From: Pseudobacteroides sp.
GTDB lineage: Bacteria > Bacillota > Clostridia > Acetivibrionales > DSM-2933
Assembly: GCF_036567765.1 (NCBI RefSeq)
Contig: NZ_DATCTU010000033.1
Span: forward strand, 1-64,000
Length of the DNA stretch: 64,000 nucleotides
Direction: 5' to 3'
Each line of letters starts with the position of its first letter. Position 1 is the first letter of the stretch. The notes beneath the pieces were generated by a model. The model saw only the letters and a list, made by a program, of their open reading frames with translations, had not been told where the DNA came from and did no database searches. Below, piece by piece: positions 43,060 to 52,623 of the stretch. A program made the position numbers and the translations under genes.

Positions 43060-45459
43060 TTACCACCCAAGCTTGCTCTTTATTTCAGCTGTAAGCTGGT
43101 CAGCCATTAACTGATGAGTTTTCAGGCTAGGATGCCAATCTTCTCCATATCCGTTACTTTCGGATTGTTGGGGATATTCAAGTAAATACACCTTTGAATC
43201 TCCTCTTGATTTAAAACCATTCACAATTTCATTAAGATAATTATAGCACGATTCGAGACCTGTTCCCCAAAGCATAGGACCCATTGTACAGAATATATGC
43301 GAATTTGGATAGTTGGAACGAACTTGTGAAACAAGACTAGTATAATTAGTTATAAATTTTGTCTTATCAGTGGCAGAAGTAGAAAAATCGTTTGTACCAA
43401 GGTTTATAACTACTACCTGGGGCACATAGTTTTTAAAATCCCATTTAACCCCGCTGTATGGCAGTGTATATGAATAACGTTCCAGCATGAGAGGGCCTGC
43501 CTGCCCGCCATAGTTCTGGGAAATTCCTATTCCCGACCATGCAACAATATTTGAACTTGAGTTCAATGAACGTGCAGTAATGGCAGCATAAGATAAATAA
43601 CTGTTTTCATTTTTAGCAGTAAAATGCTCATCTTTACTTTTTCCTTCATTTCCGTAGGCACATGTGATAGAATCACCGATAAACTCTATCTTTCTTTCCA
43701 AAGGAGCAGGGGCTGCAAGGAGTTTACCCTGACCAAGATTGAATCCGAGGAATTGTACTTCACCCTGGGATGCTTCTGTTCTTTTCCATAAAACAAGTCT
43801 GTGCTCTCCATTTGTAAGACCGCTTGCCAAAGTTATAGTAGATGTTGTACTGTTAACAGAAAAGGGTGTTTGAGCATTACCGTCTATAAAAGCTTGAAAC
43901 CAGTTTTCGCCAGTAGATTTGAGAGTTACACTTACTTGTGTTCCGGAGAAGTTCAGCTCAGCATTTGACCCGGACCATGCACATCTTGGACCCTGAGGGT
44001 CCGAAAAATCAAATCTTCCGTTATAAATTATTGTTGGAGAAGCTGATGGTACAGGCGTTTGAGTATTGTTTTCAATAACTGTGTTAAATTTCAAAGCCAA
44101 CAAAATGACATCGCTCATGTTTATTGCTCCGTCATTATTTATGTCGCATTTCTTGTCATAATTACTCTCGGAAGCTATAGCATTAAAGTGCAAAGCTATC
44201 AATACCACATCTGCCATATTAATGACTTTGTCTCCATTGATATCTTCAGGATAAGCACCAGATGGGATAGGTGAGCTTGTTGTTTTTGTAGGTGTTGGAG
44301 TGCTTGTAAGTGTTGGAGTTGAGGTCGGTGAGTTTGGAGTGCCGCCAGCACCGATCACAAGTCCCTTGGCGATATCAGGATAATACCATGTAAGAGCGGA
44401 TCTGCTTAATAAAGCATATGTTTCTGCTTTACCAGGTGCATAATAACCGTTATCCCACCAAAAAACCGGAATGCCCTTTGCTGCTGCTTCTTTAGCATAA
44501 TATTCTGCATGAACTGTTCTTGAAGAGAGATTGTTCTTATCAATTGTACCAAATTCTCCAATAACAACAGCTCTTCCTTTGCTTATAAATCTATTATAAA
44601 GTGCGTTAAATTCTGATGTAAGGGAAGATTTATCGGAGGAAGTTCCCCAGCTTGAGGTTCCGTTTATGTCCATAGCAAAAAAATATGGAGAGTAAGCATG
44701 TATGGAAACAATAACCTTGCTGTCGTTATTTGGGATTATAAAGTCGTTTAGTGTTACATCCATGGCTGCAGCAGCATGGGGTGGCACCATAATAAACCTG
44801 CTTTCATTATTTCCGCCGGTAGCTCTTATTGTATTAACAGCTGCTAAATTGAATTTGTTTATCACATCACGATTTTCATATGTTCCACCTGTCCATTCGT
44901 TGGGTGAACCTTCTACTCTTGGCTCATTCATTGTTTCAAAGATCAGATAATCACTGTAGCTTTTAAAACGATTTGCTATTTGCTCCCAAATTTTTATAAG
45001 CTGAGCTTTGCTCTGTGCTTCGTTGGCATATGTAGGGATCAGCCATTTGTTCTCATGGTGAAGATTTAAAATAACATACATGTTATTGTCCAAGGCATAA
45101 TTCACAACTTCCTCAACCCTGTTAAACCATGTTTGATCAATAGTATAGCTTGGAGCAGCACCAACATGAGTATCCCAGGTTACTGGTAATCTTAAGGCAT
45201 TAAAGCCCATTTCCTTTACTTTGTCTATCATCGCCTTGGTTGTTCTGGGATTTCCCCAAGCGGTTTCAGTGGGGGCATCCAGCGTATTACCTAAATTCCA
45301 GCCAATTCTTATCTCCTTTACAAGATCAATGGCTGATATGTTTCGCATACCTGTATTGGCAGTAGATGCTGAAACGTTAATGGTTCCAAAAATTGACATC
45401 ACAAGGAAGACTGATATTAGCAGAAATGCTTGTCCCCTAATAAAAAAAATTTTACACAT
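43060..45459 (-). CDS. Cellulosomal GH5 endoglucanase with dockerin and CE2 esterase domain
   Basis: The 799-residue secreted protein has the architecture of CelE of A. thermocellus. A signal peptide (1-30) is followed by a GH5 domain (about 40-360) with [11 protein letters not shown], the acid/base Glu in TMNEPRVEG and the nucleophile Glu in [10 protein letters not shown] Thr/Pro/Ser linker leads to a type I dockerin (about 395-465: duplicated [14 protein letters not shown] and [14 protein letters not shown] calcium loops). The CE2 acetyl esterase domain (about 480-795) has the Ser in [18 protein letters not shown] and the His in DWHPS. It probably cleaves beta-glucan/cellulose, with the CE2 part deacetylating xylan or glucomannan and binding cellulose. 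It is divergent from sigI/rsgI. Confidence 0.93.
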   Translation of the reverse strand: MCKIFFIRGQAFLLISVFLVMSIFGTINVSASTANTGMRNISAIDLVKEIRIGWNLGNTLDAPTETAWGNPRTTKAMIDKVKEMGFNALRLPVTWDTHVGAAPSYTIDQTWFNRVEEVVNYALDNNMYVILNLHHENKWLIPTYANEAQSKAQLIKIWEQIANRFKSYSDYLIFETMNEPRVEGSPNEWTGGTYENRDVINKFNLAAVNTIRATGGNNESRFIMVPPHAAAAMDVTLNDFIIPNNDSKVIVSIHAYSPYFFAMDINGTSSWGTSSDKSSLTSEFNALYNRFISKGRAVVIGEFGTIDKNNLSSRTVHAEYYAKEAAAKGIPVFWWDNGYYAPGKAETYALLSRSALTWYYPDIAKGLVIGAGGTPNSPTSTPTLTSTPTPTKTTSSPIPSGAYPEDINGDKVINMADVVLIALHFNAIASESNYDKKCDINNDGAINMSDVILLALKFNTVIENNTQTPVPSASPTIIYNGRFDFSDPQGPRCAWSGSNAELNFSGTQVSVTLKSTGENWFQAFIDGNAQTPFSVNSTTSTITLASGLTNGEHRLVLWKRTEASQGEVQFLGFNLGQGKLLAAPAPLERKIEFIGDSITCAYGNEGKSKDEHFTAKNENSYLSYAAITARSLNSSSNIVAWSGIGISQNYGGQAGPLMLERYSYTLPYSGVKWDFKNYVPQVVVINLGTNDFSTSATDKTKFITNYTSLVSQVRSNYPNSHIFCTMGPMLWGTGLESCYNYLNEIVNGFKSRGDSKVYLLEYPQQSESNGYGEDWHPSLKTHQLMADQLTAEIKSKLGW

Positions 45460-45501
45460 TATACCTAACCTCCAAATAAAAATTATATTTATATTATAAA
45501 A

Positions 45502-45534
45502 TTCGCAAAGCGAGGTTTTTTTTAGTAGGGGTGT
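45502..45534 (-). promoter_or_regulatory. SigI-like promoter of the GH5-dockerin-CE2 gene
   Basis: On the minus strand ACACCCCTACT (45534-45524), an A-tract and CGAA (45505-45502). The first base of ACACC and the C of CGAA are 29 bases apart. The same pair at the same spacing faces sigI (45546-45578). ACCCC-A-tract-CGAA fits the known SigI type of promoter. Confidence 0.5.
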
Positions 45535-45545
45535 AAATTGTCAAA

Positions 45546-45578
45546 ACACCTCTACTTAAAATTTAGAATATTAACGAA
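45546..45578 (+). promoter_or_regulatory. SigI-like promoter of sigI-rsgI
   Basis: ACACCTCTACTTAAAA at 45546-45561 and CGAA at 45575-45578, with a 29-base register identical to the divergent promoter at 45502-45534. The two are 11 bases apart. Autoregulation of sigI by its product is known in Bacillus. Confidence 0.5.
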
Positions 45579-45605
45579 ATATATAAGAGGGGGGAGGATA
45601 TTAAG

Positions 45606-46364
45606 TTGCCGAAATTAGGAATATTTAAAAGACTGAAACCCGATCATGACCCGACAAACGAAATCGTAATGAAAATTCAAAAAGGAGACAAAATTTTAAA
45701 AGAAAGATTTATAAGCGATTATACGCCTTTCATTTTAAAAGCGGCTGTCAAAACAACAGGAAAGTATGTTGATATTGAAAACAGTGAAGCATATAGTGTC
45801 GCACTCATGGCCTTCGATGAGGCTATAGATTGCTTTAACTCCAATAAAAATAAGAGCTTTTTAGGATTTAGCGATCTTGTCATAAACAGAAGGCTCATAG
45901 ATTATATAAGAAAAAATAAAAAAGACAGTAACGTATTCCCTTTTACATACTTTGATTGCGAATCATATGAAGAAATTAAAGAAAAGTTTATGCTTGAATA
46001 TTCCATGGGAAGGCTTGATAACATTGAAATAAAGGAGGAAATTATTTTTTTTAAGGAAAGGCTGGCCACATTCGGCATAACCCTTGAAAGTTTGGCTAAA
46101 AGTATGCCCAAACACAAAGACTCGAAGAGATTGTGCATCAGAATAGCAAAAATTATAGCTAATGATTCCGAGCTTTACTATAAATTAAATAAAACAAAAA
46201 ATATTCCGATGACTGACTTAATGAAATTAGTTGATGTACATCAGGCAACTGTAGAAAGAAACCGCAAGCTCATAATTGCTGTTAGTCTGGTTATAAACAG
46301 CGGCCTTGATGTAATAAAGAGCTATCTTCAGTTTACTGAGGAAGGAGGGTGGGAACATGATTAA
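45606..46364 (+). CDS. sigI: RNA polymerase sigma factor SigI
   Basis: The 252-residue SigI-family sigma factor has the region 2-like AMLFDEAIDCFNSNKNKSF (here ALMAFDEAIDCFNSNKNKSF), then FSDLVINRRLIDYIRKNKKD, and the C-terminal MTDLMKLVDVHQATVERNRK helix-turn-helix. It starts with TTG 45606 after GAGGGGGGAGGATATTAAG. Its gene overlaps rsgI by eight bases, so the sigma/anti-sigma pair is co-translated. In A. thermocellus, multiple SigI factors activate cellulosomal genes when their cognate RsgI senses polysaccharide outside the cell. Confidence 0.93.
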   Translation: MPKLGIFKRLKPDHDPTNEIVMKIQKGDKILKERFISDYTPFILKAAVKTTGKYVDIENSEAYSVALMAFDEAIDCFNSNKNKSFLGFSDLVINRRLIDYIRKNKKDSNVFPFTYFDCESYEEIKEKFMLEYSMGRLDNIEIKEEIIFFKERLATFGITLESLAKSMPKHKDSKRLCIRIAKIIANDSELYYKLNKTKNIPMTDLMKLVDVHQATVERNRKLIIAVSLVINSGLDVIKSYLQFTEEGGWEHD

Positions 46365-47898
46365 TATAGGTACTATAATGGAGGTGTATAAAAATCAGGT
46401 ACTGGTTATGACTATGGACTTTGAGCTTGTATATGTGGAAAGAACTCCTGAGATGTATCTGGGTCAGCAGATTACTTTTGGAAAAAGTCAAGTTGTTCGG
46501 CCCAAAAAAAGTTATTTATTTGTTGCTTCCGGAATAGCAGCAACTTTGGTGCTTGCAATTATATGTGTTTTTATTTTAAAAAATATTGATTTGAATAGGG
46601 ATAATACCTTCTATGCTTTTATTGATATGGATATCAATCCTAGTATTGAGTTTTTGATAGATGAAAGAAATCATGTTAAAAAGGTTCTGCCATTAAACTC
46701 AGATGGTGAGAGGATGATAAAAGATCTCTCGCTAGGAAAACTGCCGGTTAAAGAAGCAGTTGAAAAAGTTATTGAAGCATCGCAGAAAACGGGTATCATG
46801 AATATAAATAAAAACGACGTTATAATGATTTCTGCGTCATTAAATCAGGAAAACAGCGATTATAAAGAAAAAAAAGATGATGTGGAACAAAAATTGAACC
46901 AATTATTGAATTCTTTAAAAGAAATTAATAATACTGTATTTAGTAGGAAATACAAGATAAAAGCTATTAAGGTTGAGCCGGGAATAAAAAAACAGGCAAC
47001 AAAAAATGGTTTGTCAGGGGGGAGACAGTTTATACTTGAAAAGGCTCATTCTATAGGCATTGATTTATCTGTGAATGAGGCAAAGTCAGACAGCTTGTCT
47101 CTGCTTATGAAAAGGGTTGGAATAGATGAGCAGAATATTGACAATCTGCCTTTCAACTCACTAACTGCTAAAGAAACTGGAAAACCTGCTTCATCGCTTA
47201 AACCAACCTCTAGAGAAACAGTATCTGTTATAGTGACACCTGGAAATAGGACAACGTATGCCAGGATGATGCCAGGTAATGAAAATGTAAGAGATAATTT
47301 CATCGATGGGAAGGAAACATATGGGATTATTCCAACAGATAAAAAGATGACAGCAACGCCAGAAAGAATAAGCAAATCGACCCCGAGGCCTGCAGCCCAA
47401 AGCATAAAGCCTTCTGAAGCTAAAAAGCCTGATTTATCGGCAGGTTCGATAAAGATTCAATATTATAATGCTACGCAGGAAACAGGGAATGTTATTCAGC
47501 TGGGCACTGTTTTTAGTGTAGTTAACACCGGAAACACTATAATTAATTTAAAGGATGTGACAATCAGATACTATTATACAATTGACGGCGAAAAAAATCA
47601 GTCTTTAGACTGCTGGGCTCAGGAAGACAAAGCTAACATTACTTACAGATTTGTTAAAATGAGCAAACCTGCTGAAAAAGCAGATTATTATGTTGAAATA
47701 GGCTTTAAAAGCGGACAGTTGAATCCAGGGAAAAATACCGTAGTTGTTACATGGTTTAACAAAGAGGATTGGTCGACCTATAAGTATGATAACGATTATT
47801 CGCGAAATTCTCCCAAAGTACAGGAGTTATATGACTGGAAATATGTAACAGGCTATATTTCAGGTGTATTGAAATGGGGAATTGAACCTGAGGACTAA
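46357..47898 (+). CDS. rsgI: RsgI-type anti-sigma factor with C-terminal CBM3 sensor
   Basis: The 513-residue membrane protein has an N-terminal cytoplasmic RsgI domain (1-50: MINIGTIMEVYKNQVLVMTM), one transmembrane helix (about 53-78), an extracellular RsgI periplasmic domain with DMDINPSIEFLIDE (the Asn-Pro junction where these proteins self-cleave), a Ser/Thr/Pro/Lys-rich linker (about 240-355) and a CBM3-type cellulose-binding domain (about 360-513: QYYNATQETGNVIQLG, TIRYYYT, CWAQ, YDNDYSRNSP, WGIEPED). Binding of cellulose by the CBM is thought to release SigI. The linked targets include the divergent GH5 gene, by context. Confidence 0.93.
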   Translation: MINIGTIMEVYKNQVLVMTMDFELVYVERTPEMYLGQQITFGKSQVVRPKKSYLFVASGIAATLVLAIICVFILKNIDLNRDNTFYAFIDMDINPSIEFLIDERNHVKKVLPLNSDGERMIKDLSLGKLPVKEAVEKVIEASQKTGIMNINKNDVIMISASLNQENSDYKEKKDDVEQKLNQLLNSLKEINNTVFSRKYKIKAIKVEPGIKKQATKNGLSGGRQFILEKAHSIGIDLSVNEAKSDSLSLLMKRVGIDEQNIDNLPFNSLTAKETGKPASSLKPTSRETVSVIVTPGNRTTYARMMPGNENVRDNFIDGKETYGIIPTDKKMTATPERISKSTPRPAAQSIKPSEAKKPDLSAGSIKIQYYNATQETGNVIQLGTVFSVVNTGNTIINLKDVTIRYYYTIDGEKNQSLDCWAQEDKANITYRFVKMSKPAEKADYYVEIGFKSGQLNPGKNTVVVTWFNKEDWSTYKYDNDYSRNSPKVQELYDWKYVTGYISGVLKWGIEPED

Positions 47899-47928
47899 TG
47901 TACCATTAAGTTACAATCTGTACTGTGG

Positions 47929-47973
47929 AACAAATGCCATAGTGATAATTAAAACTTCACTTTGGCATTTGTT
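47929..47973. terminator. Bidirectional terminator
   Basis: AACAAATGCCATAGTGA and TCACTTTGGCATTTGTT pair around 11 bases, followed by TTTTTTA, between rsgI and the convergent Hyf-like operon. Confidence 0.8.
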
Positions 47974-47985
47974 TTTTATAAAAGC

Positions 47986-48774
47986 TTAACATCGGTCCAA
48001 TGCCTTCAATATCCCATACAAAATAGCCTGAGGCCTAGGCGGACAGCCTGGTATATAAACATCTACAGGCAGTATGCAGTCTATGCCGTTTCTTGTGGCA
48101 TACATATCCTTAAATATACCCCCACTGCAGGCACAGGCACCAACAGCCACAACAAGCTTTGGATCAGGGGCAGCGTTATAGGTTTTTATAAGGGCAAGCT
48201 CCATGTTACGTGTTGCAGTTCCTGTTATAAGGAGCATATCTGCATGACGCGGCGAAGCCACAAAATGGATACCGAAACGCTCAATATCGTTGAAAGGGTT
48301 GTTTAAAGCATTTATTTCATAATCGCAGCCATTGCATGAGCCGGCATCAACTTCTCTTATCTGAAGGCTTCTGCCAAACAGCTTTCGTGCCTTTTCGTCA
48401 ACCCTTTTTCCTATGACTTCAAAAGATTTGTCGGGTATGATGCGATCTTCAATAATCAAAGGGCCTTTCCTAAGTTCCTGCCTTGATTTTACCGCAAGTT
48501 CAAATTCCTTTGACATGCTGACTGCCTTATTTTTGCATACATCCTCACAGTTCGAGCAGAATATGCATTCATCATAGTTTATACCTATGGTTTTGGATTC
48601 TTCGTCCGTAACTATAGCTGAAGAGGGACATGCTTTAGTACATTCCCCGCACATTGAGCACTTTGTATTGTCAATAACAGGTTTTCCTGTAATGAATGTG
48701 GAGTCAAAAGGTTTATTGGGATAATCCAGGGTAAGCCTTGGATATTGGATTGTCTTTTTTATTATTTTAAACAT
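47986..48774 (-). CDS. Fused ferredoxin / NuoB-HyfI-type subunit of an Ehr complex
   Basis: The 262-residue protein (ATG 48774 after GAGGTG) joins two subunits. Residues about 25-85 form a 2x[4Fe-4S] ferredoxin (CSMCGECTKACP and CIFCSNCEDVC), and residues 130-262 are the 20-kDa NuoB/HyfI domain with CNGCD, VGACACSGGI and PGCPPRP, the ligands of the N2-like cluster. E. coli Hyf has these as separate HyfH and HyfI. It is the last gene of the six-gene operon. It should carry electrons to a site in the large subunit, even though that lacks NiFe (see 48854). Confidence 0.9.
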   Translation of the reverse strand: MFKIIKKTIQYPRLTLDYPNKPFDSTFITGKPVIDNTKCSMCGECTKACPSSAIVTDEESKTIGINYDECIFCSNCEDVCKNKAVSMSKEFELAVKSRQELRKGPLIIEDRIIPDKSFEVIGKRVDEKARKLFGRSLQIREVDAGSCNGCDYEINALNNPFNDIERFGIHFVASPRHADMLLITGTATRNMELALIKTYNAAPDPKLVVAVGACACSGGIFKDMYATRNGIDCILPVDVYIPGCPPRPQAILYGILKALDRC

Positions 48775-48853
48775 GTGAGTCACCTCATGAAATTTTAATA
48801 ATTGTAAAAGGTCTTTTGACTTATAACGTAGCAGTTATATAAATTTCATAGTA

Positions 48854-50437
48854 TCAAAGATCATTACCTGCATAAGACAAATTAAAACTCTTATTTATCA
48901 AAGGAAAATCAGGCACGATATTCCCCTGCACGGCAAGACACACAGCAGGCCAGCTACAGAAGGAAGGGGTGCGTATTTTGTACCTGAAAATAGTATTATT
49001 TTCTCCGGTCATTATCCAGTGAACATTTTCGCCCCTGGGTGATTCGGTGCATCCGATTGCTGCCTTGTAGGGATCAACTCTTCCTATTGTCTCAATTATC
49101 TTACCTGCCCTCATTTTGTTTACGACCTGTTCGATAAGGAATATGGATTGATAGCATTCCTCCAGCTTGACCTTCATTCTGCAGTTAACATCTCCGTTAT
49201 TATGTTCGGGTACGCTGAATTTCAGTTTGCCGTAGGTGCAATAGGGAAAATCCTTTCGGACATCGTTCCTTACACCGGCTGCACGTCCCCCTGGGCCGAC
49301 TGCATTCATATCTACTGCCTGCTGGTAGGTGAGAACCCCTGTATTTTCAACCCTGTCAATGAAAAGGCTGTTGGAAAGTATTATTTTTTCTGTTTCCGCC
49401 AGTTCGTTTCTTATTTTGTCCATATATTCAAGGATTCTTTTTTCCTTGCCGTTAGTAAAGTCCTTTCTTACTCCTCCGGGCCTGTTAACACTTCTTAAGA
49501 ACCTGCTGCCGCTAACCTCTTCAATTATCTGGTAGGTCCAGCCGCGAAGCATCCTGAATTGGAAAGCTGCAAAGCCGAAGGCGACATCTATGCAAATTCC
49601 TGCAAGGTCTCCCAAATGGCTTACAAGGCGTTCCAGCTCTGCAAAAAGAACCCTTTGATGGTTTGCACGTTCCGGAACCTCTATACCGGCTATTTTTTCA
49701 ATAGCCATGCAGTATGCAAGTGAGTTTGAAAATGTTTCATCACCGGATATTCTTTCAGATATATAAAAGCATTTATCTATACTTTGGCCTTCACAAAGCT
49801 TCTCTATTCCCTTGTGTACAAAAAACAGCTGAGCTTCCAGATTTATAATGGGTTCGCCTGCAACACTGAATCTGAAGTGACCAGGCTCTATTATGCCTGC
49901 ATGGACAGGACCAACGGGTATTTCAAACACTCCGGTTCCTTGGACTTCAATAAACTCTTGTTCATAATTTACAAAAGGCGGCTTAGTCTTTATGTCGAAT
50001 TCCTTACGCAAAGGATGTATATCCATGGGCCAATTTCCATGGAAAACAAGATTTTTCGGTGATGGGTGTCCAAGCGGTTTTAAACCATACATGTCCTGGA
50101 TTTCTCTCTCATAAAGGTGTGCTCCATGAATCTGGTTTGAAATTGAATTAAACACAGGGTTGTTTTCGTCAATGAGTGTTTTAAGAACAATATGGTATCC
50201 GTTTTCTCTAACGGCAAATACATAATAAATTGCAAATTTTTCGTCAATGAGTCTTTCATCGTTTGCAAAAAGGGAAACCAGTGTGCCGTTCATTTCATCT
50301 CTTATATGGGCTGAAATATCCAGTATTCTTGAGTTATTTACAGATATATATATTTCACTTTGGGTTTTTATTGTATGAGACAAAATGTCATTTGCAAAGT
50401 TTTTCTTCAAGTCATCAAAGTATTTCACAAGCTTCAT
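48854..50437 (-). CDS. NuoCD/HyfG-type large subunit lacking NiFe-binding cysteines
   Basis: The 527-residue protein is a fusion of the 30-kDa NuoC-like part (1-160: LYEREIQDMYGLKPLGHPSP) and the 49-kDa large subunit (170-527). In NiFe hydrogenases the large subunit has RICGxC near its start and DPCxxC near its end. Here the first reads ISERISGDETFSNSLAYCMA (no Cys pair) and the last reads PLINKSFNLSYAGNDL (no Cys pair). It therefore cannot bind the NiFe cluster and should belong to the Ehr group of complexes, or have a complex I-like quinone site. The rest of the fold is conserved (ELERLVSHLGDLAG, RMLRGW, GPGGRAAGVRNDVRKDFPY). It starts one base after the preceding gene ends. Confidence 0.9.
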   Translation of the reverse strand: MKLVKYFDDLKKNFANDILSHTIKTQSEIYISVNNSRILDISAHIRDEMNGTLVSLFANDERLIDEKFAIYYVFAVRENGYHIVLKTLIDENNPVFNSISNQIHGAHLYEREIQDMYGLKPLGHPSPKNLVFHGNWPMDIHPLRKEFDIKTKPPFVNYEQEFIEVQGTGVFEIPVGPVHAGIIEPGHFRFSVAGEPIINLEAQLFFVHKGIEKLCEGQSIDKCFYISERISGDETFSNSLAYCMAIEKIAGIEVPERANHQRVLFAELERLVSHLGDLAGICIDVAFGFAAFQFRMLRGWTYQIIEEVSGSRFLRSVNRPGGVRKDFTNGKEKRILEYMDKIRNELAETEKIILSNSLFIDRVENTGVLTYQQAVDMNAVGPGGRAAGVRNDVRKDFPYCTYGKLKFSVPEHNNGDVNCRMKVKLEECYQSIFLIEQVVNKMRAGKIIETIGRVDPYKAAIGCTESPRGENVHWIMTGENNTIFRYKIRTPSFCSWPAVCLAVQGNIVPDFPLINKSFNLSYAGNDL

Positions 50438-50438
50438 A

Positions 50439-51920
50439 TCAGTTTCCTCCCTTGATGATTAATACTGCTGAGTCCAGTATAGTTTTAATGGGCTCCGGCA
50501 TATACATGCCTGAGAATAAAATAATGATAAAGAGTAGCATTATTGCGGCAATACCCGGCTTATTAATTTCACCGGATTGCAGGTCATTATGGTCTGTGTT
50601 TCCAAAAAACATTTTGAGAGTTGTAACAGCAATACCAGCAAATATCAAGGCTATAAGAATAAGGAAAATCGCAGCCAATACAAAATGATGAGCTGAGGCA
50701 GCTGAAAGAGCTATTCCAAGTTCACTAAAAAATACGCTGAAGGGCGGCATACCTGCTATGGCAAAAAATCCAAGTAGGAAAAGAGTACCCGTAACAGGCA
50801 TTAGTTTTAAAAGGCCTTTAACCTTTTGTATTTCCTTAGTACCGTATTTCAGGTAAACATTACCGGAAAGAAGAAAAAGCATTGATTTGGTAAAGGCATG
50901 ATTAACCATATGAAAAAGGGCTGCAAATATAGAGAGTTTTGTAAAAAAACCAAGAGCAAAAACTATTATTCCCATATGTTCTATGCTGGAGTATGCCAAA
51001 AGCCTCTTATAGTCTTTCTGATACAGTATAAAAATTGCAGCTGCAGCTATGGACAAGAGACCCATACCTATCATTAGCCTTTTGGTGTAAAGGTCTTGGG
51101 GGCCTAAATGTTTGTTTACAATGGATAGAATCCTTATTATTCCATAAAGTGCACTGTTTAAAAGAACTCCAGACAGGAGGGCACTTATAGGTGAAGGTGC
51201 TTGACTGTGTGCATCAGGAAGCCAGGTGTGCATTGGAGCAAGCCCTACTTTGGTTCCAAAACCCACAAGTATAAATATAAAGGAAATTTTTAAAATTCCG
51301 CTTTGCAATGAGCCTGCATGTTCATACAGGAAGATCCAGTTCAAGGGAGCCTTTTCACCTTGAAAAACATTACCGGATGAAATATAAAGGAACACTATTC
51401 CAAGAAGTGCAAAGGCTATACCAACCGAACAAATTATAATATACTTCCATGCAGCTTCAAGGGAGTGCTTATTGTTATAATATCCTACAAGAAAAGCAGA
51501 GGCCAGTGTGGTTGCCTCAACGGCTATCCACATTAACCCAAGGTTCTGAGTTGTTACAACCATGATCATGGTAAAAATAAACGCATACATTAAGCTGTAG
51601 TATACTTTGATTTTTTTTGTATCAATTGTTCTGTGGTCATATTCAATATCAAGATACTTTATTGAATAAATACAAACAAGAAAGCCTATGGCCAAAATGA
51701 TATCGAGAACTATAAGACTAAGTGAATCAATATAAAAGAGTCCGTTTAAAAAAGTCCCTTCTATAACACCCTTTTTAAGAAAAGAGTATGTGGTATATAT
51801 CATGGCAGTTAGAAGCATGACTGCACCTGCAATATTTATTATATGTGTCGTTGCACGCTTCTTTGCAGTCCAGAACAATATTGAAAATAAAATGGGTACA
51901 AGTAAAATTAAAGCTTCCAT
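50439..51920 (-). CDS. HyfF/NuoN-like membrane antiporter subunit
   Basis: The 493-residue subunit has about 13-14 membrane helices and the antiporter core of complex I/hydrogenases: AVEATTLASAFLVGYY with its Glu, then MHTWLPDAHSQAPSPISALL (the Lys/His-rich proton path), LLAYSSIEHMGIIVFALGF and FHMVNHAFTKSMLFLLSGNV. It pumps H+ or Na+ coupled to electron transfer. It follows the HyfE-type gene and precedes the large subunit. Confidence 0.92.
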   Translation of the reverse strand: MEALILLVPILFSILFWTAKKRATTHIINIAGAVMLLTAMIYTTYSFLKKGVIEGTFLNGLFYIDSLSLIVLDIILAIGFLVCIYSIKYLDIEYDHRTIDTKKIKVYYSLMYAFIFTMIMVVTTQNLGLMWIAVEATTLASAFLVGYYNNKHSLEAAWKYIIICSVGIAFALLGIVFLYISSGNVFQGEKAPLNWIFLYEHAGSLQSGILKISFIFILVGFGTKVGLAPMHTWLPDAHSQAPSPISALLSGVLLNSALYGIIRILSIVNKHLGPQDLYTKRLMIGMGLLSIAAAAIFILYQKDYKRLLAYSSIEHMGIIVFALGFFTKLSIFAALFHMVNHAFTKSMLFLLSGNVYLKYGTKEIQKVKGLLKLMPVTGTLFLLGFFAIAGMPPFSVFFSELGIALSAASAHHFVLAAIFLILIALIFAGIAVTTLKMFFGNTDHNDLQSGEINKPGIAAIMLLFIIILFSGMYMPEPIKTILDSAVLIIKGGN

Positions 51921-51966
51921 CGGCGTTATCCTTTCAAGTCATTTAGGTTGTATCTTTTTAAATGTC

Positions 51967-52623
51967 TTAACCTTTAAGGTTTCTTAGCTTGTTTATATCT
52001 ATCGAGTCAAAGTTTTCGTTAATTCTGAAAACTAAAATTCCCATTATCAAAACCGCTGTCAGGACATCAAAGAAAAGACCAAGTTCAACCATCATGGGCA
52101 TACCGCTTGTTGTGAGTATGGCGGTTGCAAAAAGTCCATTTTCCATTACCAGAAACCCAATAATCTGGCCTATTGCCTTTTTTCTGCTTATCATGAAGAA
52201 AAGGCCGATAAGTATTACGGAAATGGAATTGACAAGGTAGGTTTTGATCTGTGGATCCTTTATATCATCAATGGTTGATACAGAAAAATAAGTTAGTACA
52301 AACAAGCCGCAGCAAATAAGTATCAGTGTAGGTATATTAAGGAAAAAGTCCTTTGATACTCTGTACCCAACCCGTTTTACAGTTCTCCTTAATGATCTGG
52401 GAATCAGCCATACTTTTACAACGAAGGTTATTATACAAACTATAATAATTTCCATTTCTCCCTCCTCAAGGAGGCTGTAAATACCCATAACTCCGGCAAG
52501 TAGTGCAAGCAGAATTGATTGGATTCGGAAGGTATTTATGTAGGAGTTTATTCTTTTGTTTGCCACCAATATAAAGGATGACAAGAGTATTAATATAGAA
52601 ACCAGATTCAAATAATTATCCAT
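51967..52623 (-). CDS. HyfE-like membrane subunit
   Basis: The 218-residue protein has about seven hydrophobic segments and the HyfE pattern: KVWLIPRSLRRTV in a cytoplasmic loop and FLVMENGLFATAILTTSGMP in the later half, ending EIDINKLRNLKG-like basic residues. It overlaps the preceding NuoH-like gene by eight bases, so translation is coupled. Subunit of the membrane arm. Confidence 0.85.
   Translation of the reverse strand: MDNYLNLVSILILLSSFILVANKRINSYINTFRIQSILLALLAGVMGIYSLLEEGEMEIIIVCIITFVVKVWLIPRSLRRTVKRVGYRVSKDFFLNIPTLILICCGLFVLTYFSVSTIDDIKDPQIKTYLVNSISVILIGLFFMISRKKAIGQIIGFLVMENGLFATAILTTSGMPMMVELGLFFDVLTAVLIMGILVFRINENFDSIDINKLRNLKG

Noticed and set aside
45606..46364. Ordinary sigma-70 or ECF factor
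   Set aside because: SigI-type end region and adjacent rsgI make the SigI assignment clear.
48854..50437. Functional [NiFe]-hydrogenase large subunit
   Set aside because: Both Cys-x-x-Cys motifs are absent, so hydrogen chemistry is not expected.
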